DNA from: Kribbella pittospori
Lineage (GTDB): Bacteria; Actinomycetota; Actinomycetes; Propionibacteriales; Kribbellaceae
Length of the DNA stretch: 64,000 bases
NCBI RefSeq assembly: GCF_004331465.1
Contig: NZ_SJKB01000008.1
Coordinates: 124,001-188,000, forward strand
Direction: 5' to 3'
The notes under the pieces are model-generated. The model saw only the letters and a list, made by a program, of their open reading frames with translations. It had not been told where the DNA came from and ran no database searches. A program made the position numbers and the translations under genes. Of the stretch, positions 16,723 to 25,724 are shown one piece after another; the stretch's first letter is position 1, and each line of letters starts with the position of its first letter.

Positions 16723-18981
16723 GTGGAGCTTCGTGGGCGGTGGAACGAGCTGGTGCCCGGCTCGGCATCGTTGGCGGACGAGCTGGTCGGCAGGTACGTC
16801 GAGCGCACCCGCCGCGCCTACCGCGACCAGTACCTCGAGATCGTCCTGACGGCCCTTGACTCACTGATCCAGCTCTCCACCGACCCGACCTCAGTCCGCC
16901 TGGCAGCCTGGTTCCACCGCGCCGTCCACGAACCAGGCGGCACCCCAGCCGAGGACGCCGAGGCATCTGCCCGCCTGGCCGAGCATCTCCTCCCGCAGTA
17001 CGGCGTACCGCCCATCCGCATCGCCGAGGTCGCGCGCCTGATCCGCCTCACCGGCGACCTCGTCGCTCCCCCGCCCGACTCCTACGCACCACCCCGCCGC
17101 GACGCCAACGGCGACGTACTGCTCGACGCCGTCAACGCAGTCCTCGCCTCAGACCCCAGCCGGTACGCCATCCACACCGCAGAGGTACGCCGAGACGCCG
17201 GCGACCGGAAGGCAGCGCTGGAACGCCGGTACGACGAGGTCCGCGAACTCCTCGACGGCCACCTCTATCGGACCCAACTGGCCAGGCAGCGCCTGGGCCC
17301 AGTCGCTCGCGTCAACCTCGAGACAGAGCTGACCGGCCTCGACAGCGAACTACCCGCACCATGGCGCGGCTGGCAACAAGCAGCACTCACCGCCACGGCC
17401 ACCTTCACCGCAGTCGGAGCCGCCGTCGCCTCCATCGCCGCATCGGGCGCGTCCTGGCAGGTCCCGGCCGTCGAGGACGAGGTCGGCTGGCCTCCCGTCG
17501 TACTCGCCGTGCTCGCGTTCTTCAGCGCACCAGTGCTGTTCCGCTGCGCCCGCAGCGCCAGCCAGCGCTCACGCCTCACCGCAGGCGCAATCCTGGCGGC
17601 CGCCGTGACCGGACTGCTCGTCGCCTGGGCTCGAGTCCCCAGCATCAACCCGGCCGTCGGTGTCGGGCTCAGAGTGCCTCTACTCATCTCCGCTCTGGTC
17701 TTGCTGCTCGTGGCCGGCACAGCAGCACTGGTCGCCTCACTCCTCCGCACCCGGACAGCCCGCTTCCTGCCCCCACGCAACCTGGGTCAGCAGCTCGCCT
17801 GGCTCGCGGTACCCGGGGTGATCGCACTCCTCCTCCTGCTGATCATCCAGCCGCTGGCACGCAGCTACGTGATGACCTCCAACGAGCGAGTGGACGGTCC
17901 ACGCGAGCCGGCCGGCAAGGCGTCGCCCTCCACCCTGGACGGCGGTGTCGCCTGGGTCAGCAAGTCGCTGCCGGGGTCCGGCGCGGAGGAGGCGATCGGC
18001 ACCAGGTACGGCATCGCCATCCCACGGCAGAGCGGTGTGGTCGAGATGCTGGACGCCGCCACCGGCGAACTGCGCTGGCGCTACAGCCGGTCCGACTCCG
18101 ACGAGAAGCCGAACATCACAGCGACCGGCAACGGCGACTACGTGCTCGCCGAGTTCGCCGACATCGGCTATCTGCTTCTCGACGCCAACACCGGCCGCCG
18201 CAAGGCCACCTGGCCCGGCGGCACCCGAGACCACCTCATCCAGCAGTCCGAGCCACTGCTGACCGGCGAGCACGTCGCCCGCGGCTCCGACAAGCTCCAC
18301 GGCGTCGACCCCGACGGCCACCAGCGCTGGACGTTCGAGCCTGGCAACTGCACCGACATCGGCGCGGTCGCGACCATGGACACCGTCGTCGCGTTCCTCG
18401 GGCACAGCTGCGGCAACGAGCGTGACGAGATGACCGGCTTCGATCTGAAGTCCGGCAAGAAGCTGTGGTCCAAGCCGTCGGCAGACATGTTCCGGCGTCC
18501 CGTGGTCGTCGCCGGACTGGTCGTGGTCGCCGAGCCAGCCGGCGACTCCGACGTCCCCGAGGCCCTGACTGCCATCGACCCACGCTCCGGCGAGATCAAG
18601 TGGCGCTGGCCGGTGCCACGGACCTGGGCGTGCCGCACGCTCCTCAACGCAGCCGGCCGCTACCTGGTCGTCGTGGACTGCCCCGGTCCAAGCACGCTGG
18701 AGAACCGCAAGACCGTGGTCACGGCGATCGACGCCGGCACCGGCGAGACTGCCTGGCAGGCGACCGCACCGGTCAGCCCGAGGGTGAAGGTCACCGTCAC
18801 CGCGGACGCCAGGGTCATCTCCCTCGGCCGTGGCGTGGACGGCTGCCAGGCCAATGTGATCAGCCGGCTCGGCTTCCGTCAGGTGCCCCTCCCGACCGGC
18901 ATCTCCTGCAGCCGCGACGCCCGCGCGATCGGCAACCTCGTCCTCACTTCGGGCAGCAACACCGTGATCGCCCTGCGCTGA
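16723..18981 (+). CDS. degenerate HD-domain, membrane and PQQ-like beta-propeller fusion protein
   Basis: About 752 aa. Residues 1-195 align with the predicted HD hydrolase (COG4339-like) part of the paralogue at 21549-23930, but the metal ligands are gone: ERTRRAYRD replaces EQHRHYHDQ, WFHRA replaces WFHDA, and LDAVN replaces CDADL. Four or more hydrophobic segments follow (about 212-385), then a C-terminal repeat domain with PQQ/beta-propeller features (ATGELRWRY, SGKKLWSK, SGEIKWRW, TGETAWQA). The start GTG at 16723 is set by alignment with the paralogue. It ends one base before the convergent methyltransferase gene. It probably keeps a binding or regulatory role without catalysis. Confidence 0.78.
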   Translation: MELRGRWNELVPGSASLADELVGRYVERTRRAYRDQYLEIVLTALDSLIQLSTDPTSVRLAAWFHRAVHEPGGTPAEDAEASARLAEHLLPQYGVPPIRIAEVARLIRLTGDLVAPPPDSYAPPRRDANGDVLLDAVNAVLASDPSRYAIHTAEVRRDAGDRKAALERRYDEVRELLDGHLYRTQLARQRLGPVARVNLETELTGLDSELPAPWRGWQQAALTATATFTAVGAAVASIAASGASWQVPAVEDEVGWPPVVLAVLAFFSAPVLFRCARSASQRSRLTAGAILAAAVTGLLVAWARVPSINPAVGVGLRVPLLISALVLLLVAGTAALVASLLRTRTARFLPPRNLGQQLAWLAVPGVIALLLLLIIQPLARSYVMTSNERVDGPREPAGKASPSTLDGGVAWVSKSLPGSGAEEAIGTRYGIAIPRQSGVVEMLDAATGELRWRYSRSDSDEKPNITATGNGDYVLAEFADIGYLLLDANTGRRKATWPGGTRDHLIQQSEPLLTGEHVARGSDKLHGVDPDGHQRWTFEPGNCTDIGAVATMDTVVAFLGHSCGNERDEMTGFDLKSGKKLWSKPSADMFRRPVVVAGLVVVAEPAGDSDVPEALTAIDPRSGEIKWRWPVPRTWACRTLLNAAGRYLVVVDCPGPSTLENRKTVVTAIDAGTGETAWQATAPVSPRVKVTVTADARVISLGRGVDGCQANVISRLGFRQVPLPTGISCSRDARAIGNLVLTSGSNTVIALR

Positions 18982-18982
18982 T

Positions 18983-19804
18983 TCAGAAGCGATAGCGCAG
19001 TACGACGTTCCCGCGGCGGGACAGCGACTCGCTGTGTGCGGACAACCGGTTCGCCCACCGCAGTCCGGCCGGGAACTGCTCGACTTCCGGCTCCCGGGTC
19101 AGCAGGATCTCCTTCACCAGCTTGAGCTTCGGGTTCCAGCTCTCCGGCGTCCGCGGATCGTCGAAGCCCTCGGACCGCATGATCGCCCGCACTGCCTTGG
19201 CGCCGGGGTAGATCTTGGCCGCCTTGACCGCGAACGTCGAGTAGGCGTTGAAGGCGATCTCGCCACTCGGGAAGTGGTCGATGATCCGGTTCAGGATCGC
19301 GCTCCACTCGGTCAGCGGGAAGAACGCCAGCAGCCCGTCCGCGACCACAACTGCCGGCAGGTCCGACGGAACGGCATTCAGCCACCCGGGATCGGAGATG
19401 TCGGCGGCGACATTGTGCACCCGCTCCTGGGCAGGGATCAGCTGCTGCCGAGCGCTGACGACGTCCGGGAAGTCGACGTCGTACCAGTCCGCGGTCGGCG
19501 GCCGGTCGATCCGCGACGCCCGCGAGTCGAGCCCCGCGCCGAGGTCGAGCCCGATCGCGTCCGGATGCCGAGTGAGGAAGTCCTGCGCGATCTGGTCCAG
19601 CTTCAAGGCCCGGTGGGCGATGTAGATCGCGCTGCTCGCGGCGATCTTGAGCTTGCGATAGTCGTAGTCGACCGTACGGACGATCTCGTCCGCCCGCTCG
19701 TCACCCAGCAGCGGATGGTCCCGCCGGTTGTCCAGCGCGCGGCCGCACAACGTCAGCCACAGACTGTCCTCCAGTTGATTGAATTCCGGGAGCGCGATCG
19801 TCAC
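18983..19804 (-). CDS. SAM-dependent O-methyltransferase, LCMT/TcmP family
   Basis: 273 aa. The SAM-binding motif GLDLGAGLDSRASRID near residue 83 and the later ADGLLAFFP are typical of the leucine carboxyl methyltransferase/TcmP group, whose actinobacterial members methylate carboxyl or hydroxyl groups of metabolites. GTG at 19804 follows the TetR stop by three bases, with GAGGAGA upstream in the end of the TetR gene. Co-transcription with TetR suggests an inducible detoxification or tailoring step. Confidence 0.82.
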   Translation of the reverse strand: MTIALPEFNQLEDSLWLTLCGRALDNRRDHPLLGDERADEIVRTVDYDYRKLKIAASSAIYIAHRALKLDQIAQDFLTRHPDAIGLDLGAGLDSRASRIDRPPTADWYDVDFPDVVSARQQLIPAQERVHNVAADISDPGWLNAVPSDLPAVVVADGLLAFFPLTEWSAILNRIIDHFPSGEIAFNAYSTFAVKAAKIYPGAKAVRAIMRSEGFDDPRTPESWNPKLKLVKEILLTREPEVEQFPAGLRWANRLSAHSESLSRRGNVVLRYRF

Positions 19805-19807
19805 GGC

Positions 19808-20440
19808 TCACTCATCTCCTCTTTCTGCTGCTGCCGACGTCGCCGCCCGCAGCGTGGTGTCGTCGGTGTAGAGGCCGTACGTGTAGAGCTCGAGCGTCGG
19901 CACCGCCAACCGGCGCAGTACGTCGGGTCCGAACTCCTCGTGACCCAGCGCCCGCGCGAGCGCCGGCGGCATCGTCAGCGTCGCGAGGCTGAGCAGCACA
20001 TTCAGTACGGCGAGCGCCCGCGGATCCGACGACTCGCGCATGCTGCCGTCGTCCACCCCGGCCCGCTGGACCGCCTCCGACTCGTCGACGATCTGCTCGA
20101 CGAAGGTCTGCGCCGCCGGTGAGTCCTCCGCCATCGCACGCGTCATGTACTGGACGTGCAGCCGGTACTCCTCCGGGTCCGCGAGGTACTCGCGCATCAG
20201 ATCCGGCGTACCCGCGCCCTGAGCGCGGCGGGTCAGCACCTGCAGGACGAACTCGTCGCACGCCGTACGCAGCCCGTCCTTGCTGCCGAAGTGGTGGACG
20301 ACCAGCCCGGCGCTGACGCCGGCGGCCGCCGCGATCGCCCGAAGGTTCGTCTTCTGGAAGCCGTCGCGGGCGAACAACTCGACGGCGGCGTTCCGGATCT
20401 TCGCCGTCGCCGTGAGGTCCGCGTTGTCCACTGATCGCAT
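19808..20440 (-). CDS. TetR-family transcriptional regulator
   Basis: About 210 aa. HTH at residues 10-55 (AVELFARDGFQKTNLRAIA, then AGLVVHHFGSKDGL), then a helical ligand domain. ATG at 20440 is chosen because the -10 TAGTAT ends exactly 7 nt before it, making a leaderless message; ATG at 20449 or a start at 20476 would fall in the promoter itself. It leads the operon with the methyltransferase and should repress it through the direct repeats at 20440-20466. Confidence 0.85.
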   Translation of the reverse strand: MRSVDNADLTATAKIRNAAVELFARDGFQKTNLRAIAAAAGVSAGLVVHHFGSKDGLRTACDEFVLQVLTRRAQGAGTPDLMREYLADPEEYRLHVQYMTRAMAEDSPAAQTFVEQIVDESEAVQRAGVDDGSMRESSDPRALAVLNVLLSLATLTMPPALARALGHEEFGPDVLRRLAVPTLELYTYGLYTDDTTLRAATSAAAERGDE

Positions 20441-20476
20441 GTTCAACATACTAAACAGTTGTTCAATCGCAGGCAA
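20440..20476 (-). promoter_or_regulatory. leaderless promoter with TetR-type direct repeats
   Basis: On the minus strand TTGCCT (20476-20471), 17 nt, TAGTAT (20453-20448) and 7 nt lead to the TetR ATG. TTGAACA occurs twice, at 20466-20460 and 20446-20440, exactly 20 bp apart, which puts both on one face of the helix, one in the spacer and one at the start of the gene. Confidence 0.6.
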
Positions 20477-20504
20477 GCGACAGCGTCTGCCCGGCGGTCA
20501 CCGA

Positions 20505-21371
20505 CTAGCGCGCGAGTCGGGCTTCCGCGGACGCCAGGAGCTCGACCACGCGGACCCCGAAGGCGATATCGACGGGGTGCGACTCCCCTGACTCCGCCGC
20601 TTGGACCAGCTCCTCGACTGCCACCTGGTACACCTCGACCGGTGCCGTGTACTCGGCCGGCATAAGCGCCGTACCGGACTCTCCCCAGACACCTGTCTCG
20701 AAGCTTGAGCCGGACGGCGGGGCCGACAGCGTCAGGCTGGCGGTGCTCGTCGCGCCTGACTCATGGGTGACGACCAGGTGGACCAGCCCGCCCGCGCCGC
20801 CGACGGCGCTCAGCTCAACGATCGGTCCGAGCATCGCGCTCAGGTTGGACAGTGCGTGCGGCCCGACGTCCCAGAGCGCGCCTCGCTCCTCACGCCGCCA
20901 CGGCGACTCGGCGTTCGGGTCCATCGCCGCCAGCATGCGCGCCCAGCCGCCCTTCCAGCCCGCCCGAGCCTGCACCTCCGCGAAGAACTGCCGCATGATC
21001 GGATCGAACCGGCCGGTGAAGAACACCAGAGTCGCAATCCCCTCATCGGCCGCTTCGTCGGCCAGCGCCCGGGCGTCGTCGAGCGAGTCGGCCACCGGCT
21101 TGTCCAGCAGCAGATGCTTGCCGATGGCAGCGGCCTCGAGCGCCATCGACGCCTGCACCTTCGGCGGTACGGCGAACGCAACCGCATCGACCGTCTCCAG
21201 TAACTCCGCGTAGTCGCCGTACGCCGGAACCTCCAACTCGGCCGCGAACGCGGCGGTTTTCGCCGCGTCCCGGCCCCAGACGCCGGCCAACTCGGCCCCG
21301 GAGGCGGCGCGCAGCCCTGGTCCGTGCGCCAGCCGAGCCCAGGGACCGGTGCCGACGAGACCGAAGCGCAT
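20505..21371 (-). CDS. Gfo/Idh/MocA-family oxidoreductase
   Basis: 288 aa. The N-terminal Rossmann fold begins FGLVGTGPWA, with the family DKPVAD motif near residue 93 (usual EKP). The C-terminal part is the mixed alpha/beta substrate domain, with DVGPHALSN. These NAD(P)-dependent enzymes oxidise or reduce sugars and cyclitols. ATG at 21371 has GGGAGG 6 nt upstream. It seems monocistronic; substrate unknown. Confidence 0.85.
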   Translation of the reverse strand: MRFGLVGTGPWARLAHGPGLRAASGAELAGVWGRDAAKTAAFAAELEVPAYGDYAELLETVDAVAFAVPPKVQASMALEAAAIGKHLLLDKPVADSLDDARALADEAADEGIATLVFFTGRFDPIMRQFFAEVQARAGWKGGWARMLAAMDPNAESPWRREERGALWDVGPHALSNLSAMLGPIVELSAVGGAGGLVHLVVTHESGATSTASLTLSAPPSGSSFETGVWGESGTALMPAEYTAPVEVYQVAVEELVQAAESGESHPVDIAFGVRVVELLASAEARLAR

Positions 21372-21548
21372 GGTGTTCCTCCCGAGCCGGAAATGTGACC
21401 TGCACCGCAATTTCATCACTGGGATTCGATGCCTGACGCACCCATCGAAGCGGTCAGGTGACGAGCCGATATCGCTTTGGCCACGACCCTATCCGGGAAC
21501 GCCGGATCGGTCGGCCGAGGCCTCCACCGGGTGCGAGACTCCTTAGCC

Positions 21549-23930
21549 ATGGACCTGCGCGACCAGTGGAATCGCCTGCTGCCGCACGCGCAGCCGTTGG
21601 GCGACGATCTGCTGGCTCGTTACGCAGAGCAACACCGTCATTATCACGACCAGAGGCACCTGACCGAGGTGCTGCAGACCGTCGACGTACTGGCCGGCGC
21701 CGCGGATGACCCCGACACGGTCCGGCTCGCGGCCTGGTTCCACGACGCGATCTACGACCCGCAGGCCGACCCCGGCGAGAACGAGGAGGTCTCGGCCCAG
21801 CTGGCCGAGCTCGAACTGGCCGCGTACGGCGTCGACGCCGCTCGGGTGGAGGAGGTCGGCCGGCTGATCCGGCTCACCGCCAAGCACGACTGCGAGCCGG
21901 ACGACGCGAACGGCGCGGTCCTGTGCGACGCCGACCTGCGCATCCTGAGCATGTCGGCGCAGCGGTACGACGAGTACGCCGCGGGCATCCGGCAGGAGTA
22001 CGGCCACATCGGCGAGCGGGACTTCGCGCGCGGCCGGATGTCGTTCCTGCAGAGCCTGGCCGAGACCCGGCTGTACGCGACCGAGCGCGGCCACACCGAC
22101 TGGGAGCAGGACGCCCGGGAGAACCTCCATCGGGAGGTCGAGTCGTTAGGCCCTAAGGCCGCCCGGCCGATCGGCGGGCTGATCCCGATCGTGTACTTCG
22201 GTGCTGCCCTCGGAGTCATCGTCGCCGCCTCGGTCCTGCTCGGCCGCGGTCTGGGCGCGGCCGCCAAGTGGCCGGTCGGTCCGGACGACGCCACCGGCTT
22301 CCCGGTCTGGACACCGATCGCGGGTACTGCGCTCGCCGCCGGACTGTCGTGCGCATGGTTCCGGCGGGCGCAGCAGCGGCTCGTCACCGTCCCCGCTCTG
22401 GTCTTCGGAGTGGTCGGGGTGATCGCCGTCGGCATCTGCTGGTGGCGTTGGCCGGCGGCACAGCCCGGTGCGGCGATGTCCGAGCGCTGGCCGTACCTGA
22501 TGCTCGCGTCCGCGGCTCTGGTGGTCGCCGGTGCGCTCCTGGCGTTGGCGAGACGCCTGCGGCTTGCACCGCCGTACGCACAAGCTCCACCGCGGCTGCT
22601 CGGCATCGGTGCGACCGTCGTGTGTGGCGCACTGCTTGCCTGGATCGTGGTGTCGGCGGGCGAGCCGTTCGTGCAGGCCCGGCTCGAGACTGCCAACACG
22701 GTCAGCACGACGACTACGACCAAGCCCGACCAGATGCCGGTGCAGCTCGACGGGACCCTCGCCTGGAGCCGTGAGGTCCCAGCGGCCGGTGCCATCGCCG
22801 GTACGGCGGGCGGCATCGCCGAACTGCGGCCGGACGGTGTTGTTATGTCCGACGCCACCACCGGTCAGATCCGGTGGCGGTACTCGCGGGCCGACGTCAA
22901 CGACGCCGCCTCCAGTGGTTCCAAGGGTCTCCTGATTTCCGGCGATGGGCGGACTATCGCCGCGCATCTCCCGTACGCCGGCAACCGTGCACCGGCCGGC
23001 ATCGACCTGCCGACGTACGCCGTACTCGACGCGGTCAGCGGAGAGGTGCTGACCGAGGTCCACACCGACGGCGTGGCTCTCGCGGTCGACGCGAACCAAC
23101 TGCTGGTGGCGGAGGGGAACTACGTCGTGGCCCACGGCGTGAGCGGTCCGACGCACTGGCGCACGCAGCTGCGCTGCAACGTGACGCAGGGCGAGCTCAT
23201 CGGCGATCTGGCCGTGGTCGTGGACGCGTGCGGTGGGAACGGTGCCGTCGTGCGCGGACTGGATCTGAAGGACGGCGACCAGCGGTGGGAGGTCGACCTG
23301 GGTCTGCGGTTCGACCTGAGTGCCGAGCTGGACCCGACCACGTGGGTCGGCGACCTGGTCGCCGTACCGGACACGCGTGAGGTCTCCGGACTGATCTGGA
23401 CCGGCGCTGCGGGCGGCACGCTGTTCCAGTGGTCCGTCGACGTCGGCGAGGGGCGCGTCATCTGGACGACCCCGGTGCCCGGTACGCCGCGGCCGCGGCT
23501 CGGGCCCGCGTCCTGCGACGCACAGCTCGCCGCTACCCATGCATCGCTGGTGCTGATCACCTGCCGGAACGCGACCGACCCCGGTCAGCCCCAGACGTAC
23601 GACGTGTCCGCGGTGAGCCCGGCGGACGGCACACCGCAGTGGCACCACCTCCTGCAAGTGCCACCGAAGCTGCAGCAACCGGAGTACCCGCTTGACGGCT
23701 TCGGACTGCTGCCGGACGGGCGTGTGGTCACGCTGATGCCGCAACCGAACGGCAGCTGCTCCCCCGTCCTGATCGGCACCACCGGGGTCCAGCCCCGCCC
23801 GATCCTGGCCGGCCCGACCGCCACCTCGGTCGCCGCCTCCGAAGAGGTCACCTGCAACAAACCGGCCGTCACCGTCGCCGGCGCCCGCCCCGCCTTCTCC
23901 GACGGCACCCGCCTCTTCGCCCTCAACTAG
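21549..23930 (+). CDS. HD hydrolase, membrane and PQQ-like beta-propeller fusion protein (active-site intact paralogue)
   Basis: 793 aa. Residues 1-200 carry a full HD set: HRHYHDQRH near 31, WFHDAIYD near 60, KHD near 114 and CDADLRIL near 125, as in stand-alone predicted metal-dependent HD phosphohydrolases. Hydrophobic segments follow from about 208 to 400, then a C-terminal repeat domain with ATTGQIRWRYSR and similar blades, closely matching the paralogue at 16723. The likely topology puts the hydrolase in the cytoplasm and the propeller outside. Substrate unknown. The start is set by the paralogue; no strong ribosome site is seen. Confidence 0.82.
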   Translation: MDLRDQWNRLLPHAQPLGDDLLARYAEQHRHYHDQRHLTEVLQTVDVLAGAADDPDTVRLAAWFHDAIYDPQADPGENEEVSAQLAELELAAYGVDAARVEEVGRLIRLTAKHDCEPDDANGAVLCDADLRILSMSAQRYDEYAAGIRQEYGHIGERDFARGRMSFLQSLAETRLYATERGHTDWEQDARENLHREVESLGPKAARPIGGLIPIVYFGAALGVIVAASVLLGRGLGAAAKWPVGPDDATGFPVWTPIAGTALAAGLSCAWFRRAQQRLVTVPALVFGVVGVIAVGICWWRWPAAQPGAAMSERWPYLMLASAALVVAGALLALARRLRLAPPYAQAPPRLLGIGATVVCGALLAWIVVSAGEPFVQARLETANTVSTTTTTKPDQMPVQLDGTLAWSREVPAAGAIAGTAGGIAELRPDGVVMSDATTGQIRWRYSRADVNDAASSGSKGLLISGDGRTIAAHLPYAGNRAPAGIDLPTYAVLDAVSGEVLTEVHTDGVALAVDANQLLVAEGNYVVAHGVSGPTHWRTQLRCNVTQGELIGDLAVVVDACGGNGAVVRGLDLKDGDQRWEVDLGLRFDLSAELDPTTWVGDLVAVPDTREVSGLIWTGAAGGTLFQWSVDVGEGRVIWTTPVPGTPRPRLGPASCDAQLAATHASLVLITCRNATDPGQPQTYDVSAVSPADGTPQWHHLLQVPPKLQQPEYPLDGFGLLPDGRVVTLMPQPNGSCSPVLIGTTGVQPRPILAGPTATSVAASEEVTCNKPAVTVAGARPAFSDGTRLFALN

Positions 23931-24223
23931 ACTCCCGGGAATTCTGTTGCCCGAGGCAGCGTTCCTACCTATCGTGACGCTCATGTTCCGCGTGGTTTTC
24001 GAGTACGACCTGTCAGGCACCGGCCTGACAGGCGCTCCCACGTGGGCTGCGTCAGTCGATTCAGCCACCTTCACCGGCGCGCGAATCCGACCCTCCTCCT
24101 GCTGAGCAGGACCCGCGGAGGAGGGTGGACCGCTCACCGGCCCCCTCCCGCGTGGTGACAGCTGCGGAAGGCTTGCCGGAGGGTCCTGGCTCTTCGAATC
24201 TTCTGACCAGCAAAGGAAAACTC
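23931..24223 (+). promoter_or_regulatory. 293-nt leader of the EF-Tu paralogue with a perfect hairpin
   Basis: No convincing gene. CCTGTCAGGC (24009-24018) and GCCTGACAGG (24023-24032) form a perfect 10-bp stem around ACCG. A promoter-like TTGCCC, 17 nt, TATCGT lies at about 23947-23975. A 40-codon open frame from ATG 23983 has no homology I recognise. The hairpin could be an attenuator or end signal for the upstream gene. Confidence 0.45.
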
Positions 24224-25411
24224 ATGGCCAAGAGCCAGTTCGTGCGGACCAAGCCGCACCTCAACATCGGAACGATGGGTCACGTCGACCATGGCAAGAC
24301 CACTCTGACCGCCGCCATCACCAAGGTGCTCGCCGAGCGCGACCCGGCCGTCAACCGGTTCGTCGCGTTCGACGGTATCGACCGGGCGCCTGAGGAGGTC
24401 GCGCGCGGGATCACGATCAACATCTCGCACGTCGAGTACGAGACCGCGACCCGGCACTACGCGCACGTCGACATGCCCGGGCACGCCGACTACGTGAAGA
24501 ACATGATCACCGGCGCCGCCCAGGTGGACGCCGCGATCCTGGTCGTCTCCGCGCAGGACGGCGCCATGCCGCAGACGCGTGAGCACGTGCTGCTCGCGCG
24601 CCGGGTGGGCGTGCCGTACCTGGTGGTCGCACTGAACAAGGCGGACACCGTCGACGACCCCGAGCTGCTCGACCTGGTCGAGCTGGAGGTCCGTGAACTC
24701 CTGTCGGAGTACGGCTTCCCGGGCGACGACGTACCGGTCGTGCGTGTCTCCGGGCTGCGGGCGCTGGAAGGCGACCCGCGCTGGACCGCCGCGATCGGTG
24801 AGCTGCTGGACGCGGTGGACACCTATGTCCCGGTGCCGGACCGTGAGCTGGGCGAGCCGTTCTTGATGCCGATCGAGAACGTCCTCACCATCAGCGGCCG
24901 CGGCACTGTGGTCACCGGTGCGGTCGAGCGCGGTTCGCTGAAGCTCGGCGACCAGGTCGAGGTGGTCGGTCTCGGTCCGACAGTCACCAGTACGGCGATC
25001 GGACTGGAGACGTTCGGCAAGTCGCTGGAGTCCGCGGACGCCGGCGACAACGCAGCGGTCCTTCTGCGCGGTGTGAAGCGCGACGAGGTCCGCCGCGGCC
25101 AGGTAGTAGCCCCGCCGGGCAGCGTGACACCGCACCGCAAGTTCCGTGCGACCCTCCACGCCCTGTCCACCGCCGAAGGCGGCCGCCACACCCCCTTCGC
25201 CGCGGACTACCGCCCGCAGTTCTACTTCCGCACCACCGACGTCTCCGGCGGCATCGACCTGGGCGAAATCACCCTGGTCATGCCAGGCGACACCATCGAC
25301 CTAACAGTCGACCTCGAGAAGCCAATCGCCATGACCCCCGGCCTAGGCTTCGCAGTCCGAGAAGGCGGCCACACAGTAGCCGCCGGCACAGTCACAGAAC
25401 TACTCGACTGA
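24224..25411 (+). CDS. EF-Tu paralogue (tuf3-like GTPase)
   Basis: 395 aa, full length for elongation factor Tu. G1 is GHVDHGKT at 19-26, the effector is RGITINISHVEY, G3 reads DMPGHAD (the usual Cys replaced by Met), G4 is NKAD and G5 is SGL rather than SAL. Domains 2 and 3 are present. Many substitutions at positions invariant in housekeeping EF-Tu, and the location away from rpsL-rpsG-fusA, mark it as a second, diverged copy like tuf3 of streptomycetes. AAGGA lies 6 nt before ATG 24224. It may serve under stress or starvation (inference). Confidence 0.88.
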   Translation: MAKSQFVRTKPHLNIGTMGHVDHGKTTLTAAITKVLAERDPAVNRFVAFDGIDRAPEEVARGITINISHVEYETATRHYAHVDMPGHADYVKNMITGAAQVDAAILVVSAQDGAMPQTREHVLLARRVGVPYLVVALNKADTVDDPELLDLVELEVRELLSEYGFPGDDVPVVRVSGLRALEGDPRWTAAIGELLDAVDTYVPVPDRELGEPFLMPIENVLTISGRGTVVTGAVERGSLKLGDQVEVVGLGPTVTSTAIGLETFGKSLESADAGDNAAVLLRGVKRDEVRRGQVVAPPGSVTPHRKFRATLHALSTAEGGRHTPFAADYRPQFYFRTTDVSGGIDLGEITLVMPGDTIDLTVDLEKPIAMTPGLGFAVREGGHTVAAGTVTELLD

Positions 25412-25413
25412 AC

Positions 25414-25447
25414 GAACGGCCCCCAACCACACGGTTGGGGGCCGTTC
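25414..25447. terminator. strong terminator after the EF-Tu paralogue
   Basis: GAACGGCCCCCAACC pairs perfectly with GGTTGGGGGCCGTTC around the loop ACAC (15-bp stem). It lies three bases after the EF-Tu stop and 20 bases before the convergent DUF4031 gene, so it may end both transcripts. Confidence 0.85.
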
Positions 25448-25466
25448 TGCTGCGCCGGCTTTGGGG

Positions 25467-25724
25467 TTAGGTGCCTTTGCGGTGGCGGAGGCCGGCTTTG
25501 GTTAGGCGGTGGACTAGTTCTCGGCTGGAGACTGGGGTGGCGCCTGCGGCGATGAGGGAGTCGTATTGGTCGCTGGGGACGTCGTAGTGGTCTCGGTCGA
25601 AGCCTCTGGCGGGGATGCCGGCGGCTTTGGCGAAGGCGTGGAGTTCTTCGTAGGACTCGTCGCTGACGAGGTGGGACCAGACGCGGTCCCAGGCCGGCCA
25701 GGCCGGTGGGTCGATGAGGATCAT
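25467..25724 (-). CDS. DUF4031 protein
   Basis: 85 aa. ILIDPPAWPAWDRVWSHLVS, then GFDRDHYDVP, is the hallmark of DUF4031, a small family of unknown function. ATG at 25724 overlaps the CutC stop by ATGA. Longer readings of this frame simply run through the CutC gene out of frame. Confidence 0.82.
   Translation of the reverse strand: MILIDPPAWPAWDRVWSHLVSDESYEELHAFAKAAGIPARGFDRDHYDVPSDQYDSLIAAGATPVSSRELVHRLTKAGLRHRKGT

Noticed and set aside
23983..24105. 40-codon open frame in the EF-Tu leader
   Set aside because: No ribosome site or similarity, and the hairpin occupies its middle.
22146..24137. 663-codon minus-strand frame opposite the HD fusion gene
   Set aside because: It shadows a gene supported by domain motifs and a paralogue; its own product has no domain.
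24125..24223. N-terminal extension of the EF-Tu paralogue
   Set aside because: EF-Tu begins with MAKSQF-type sequence; ATG 24224 has a ribosome site and the extension is leader sequence.
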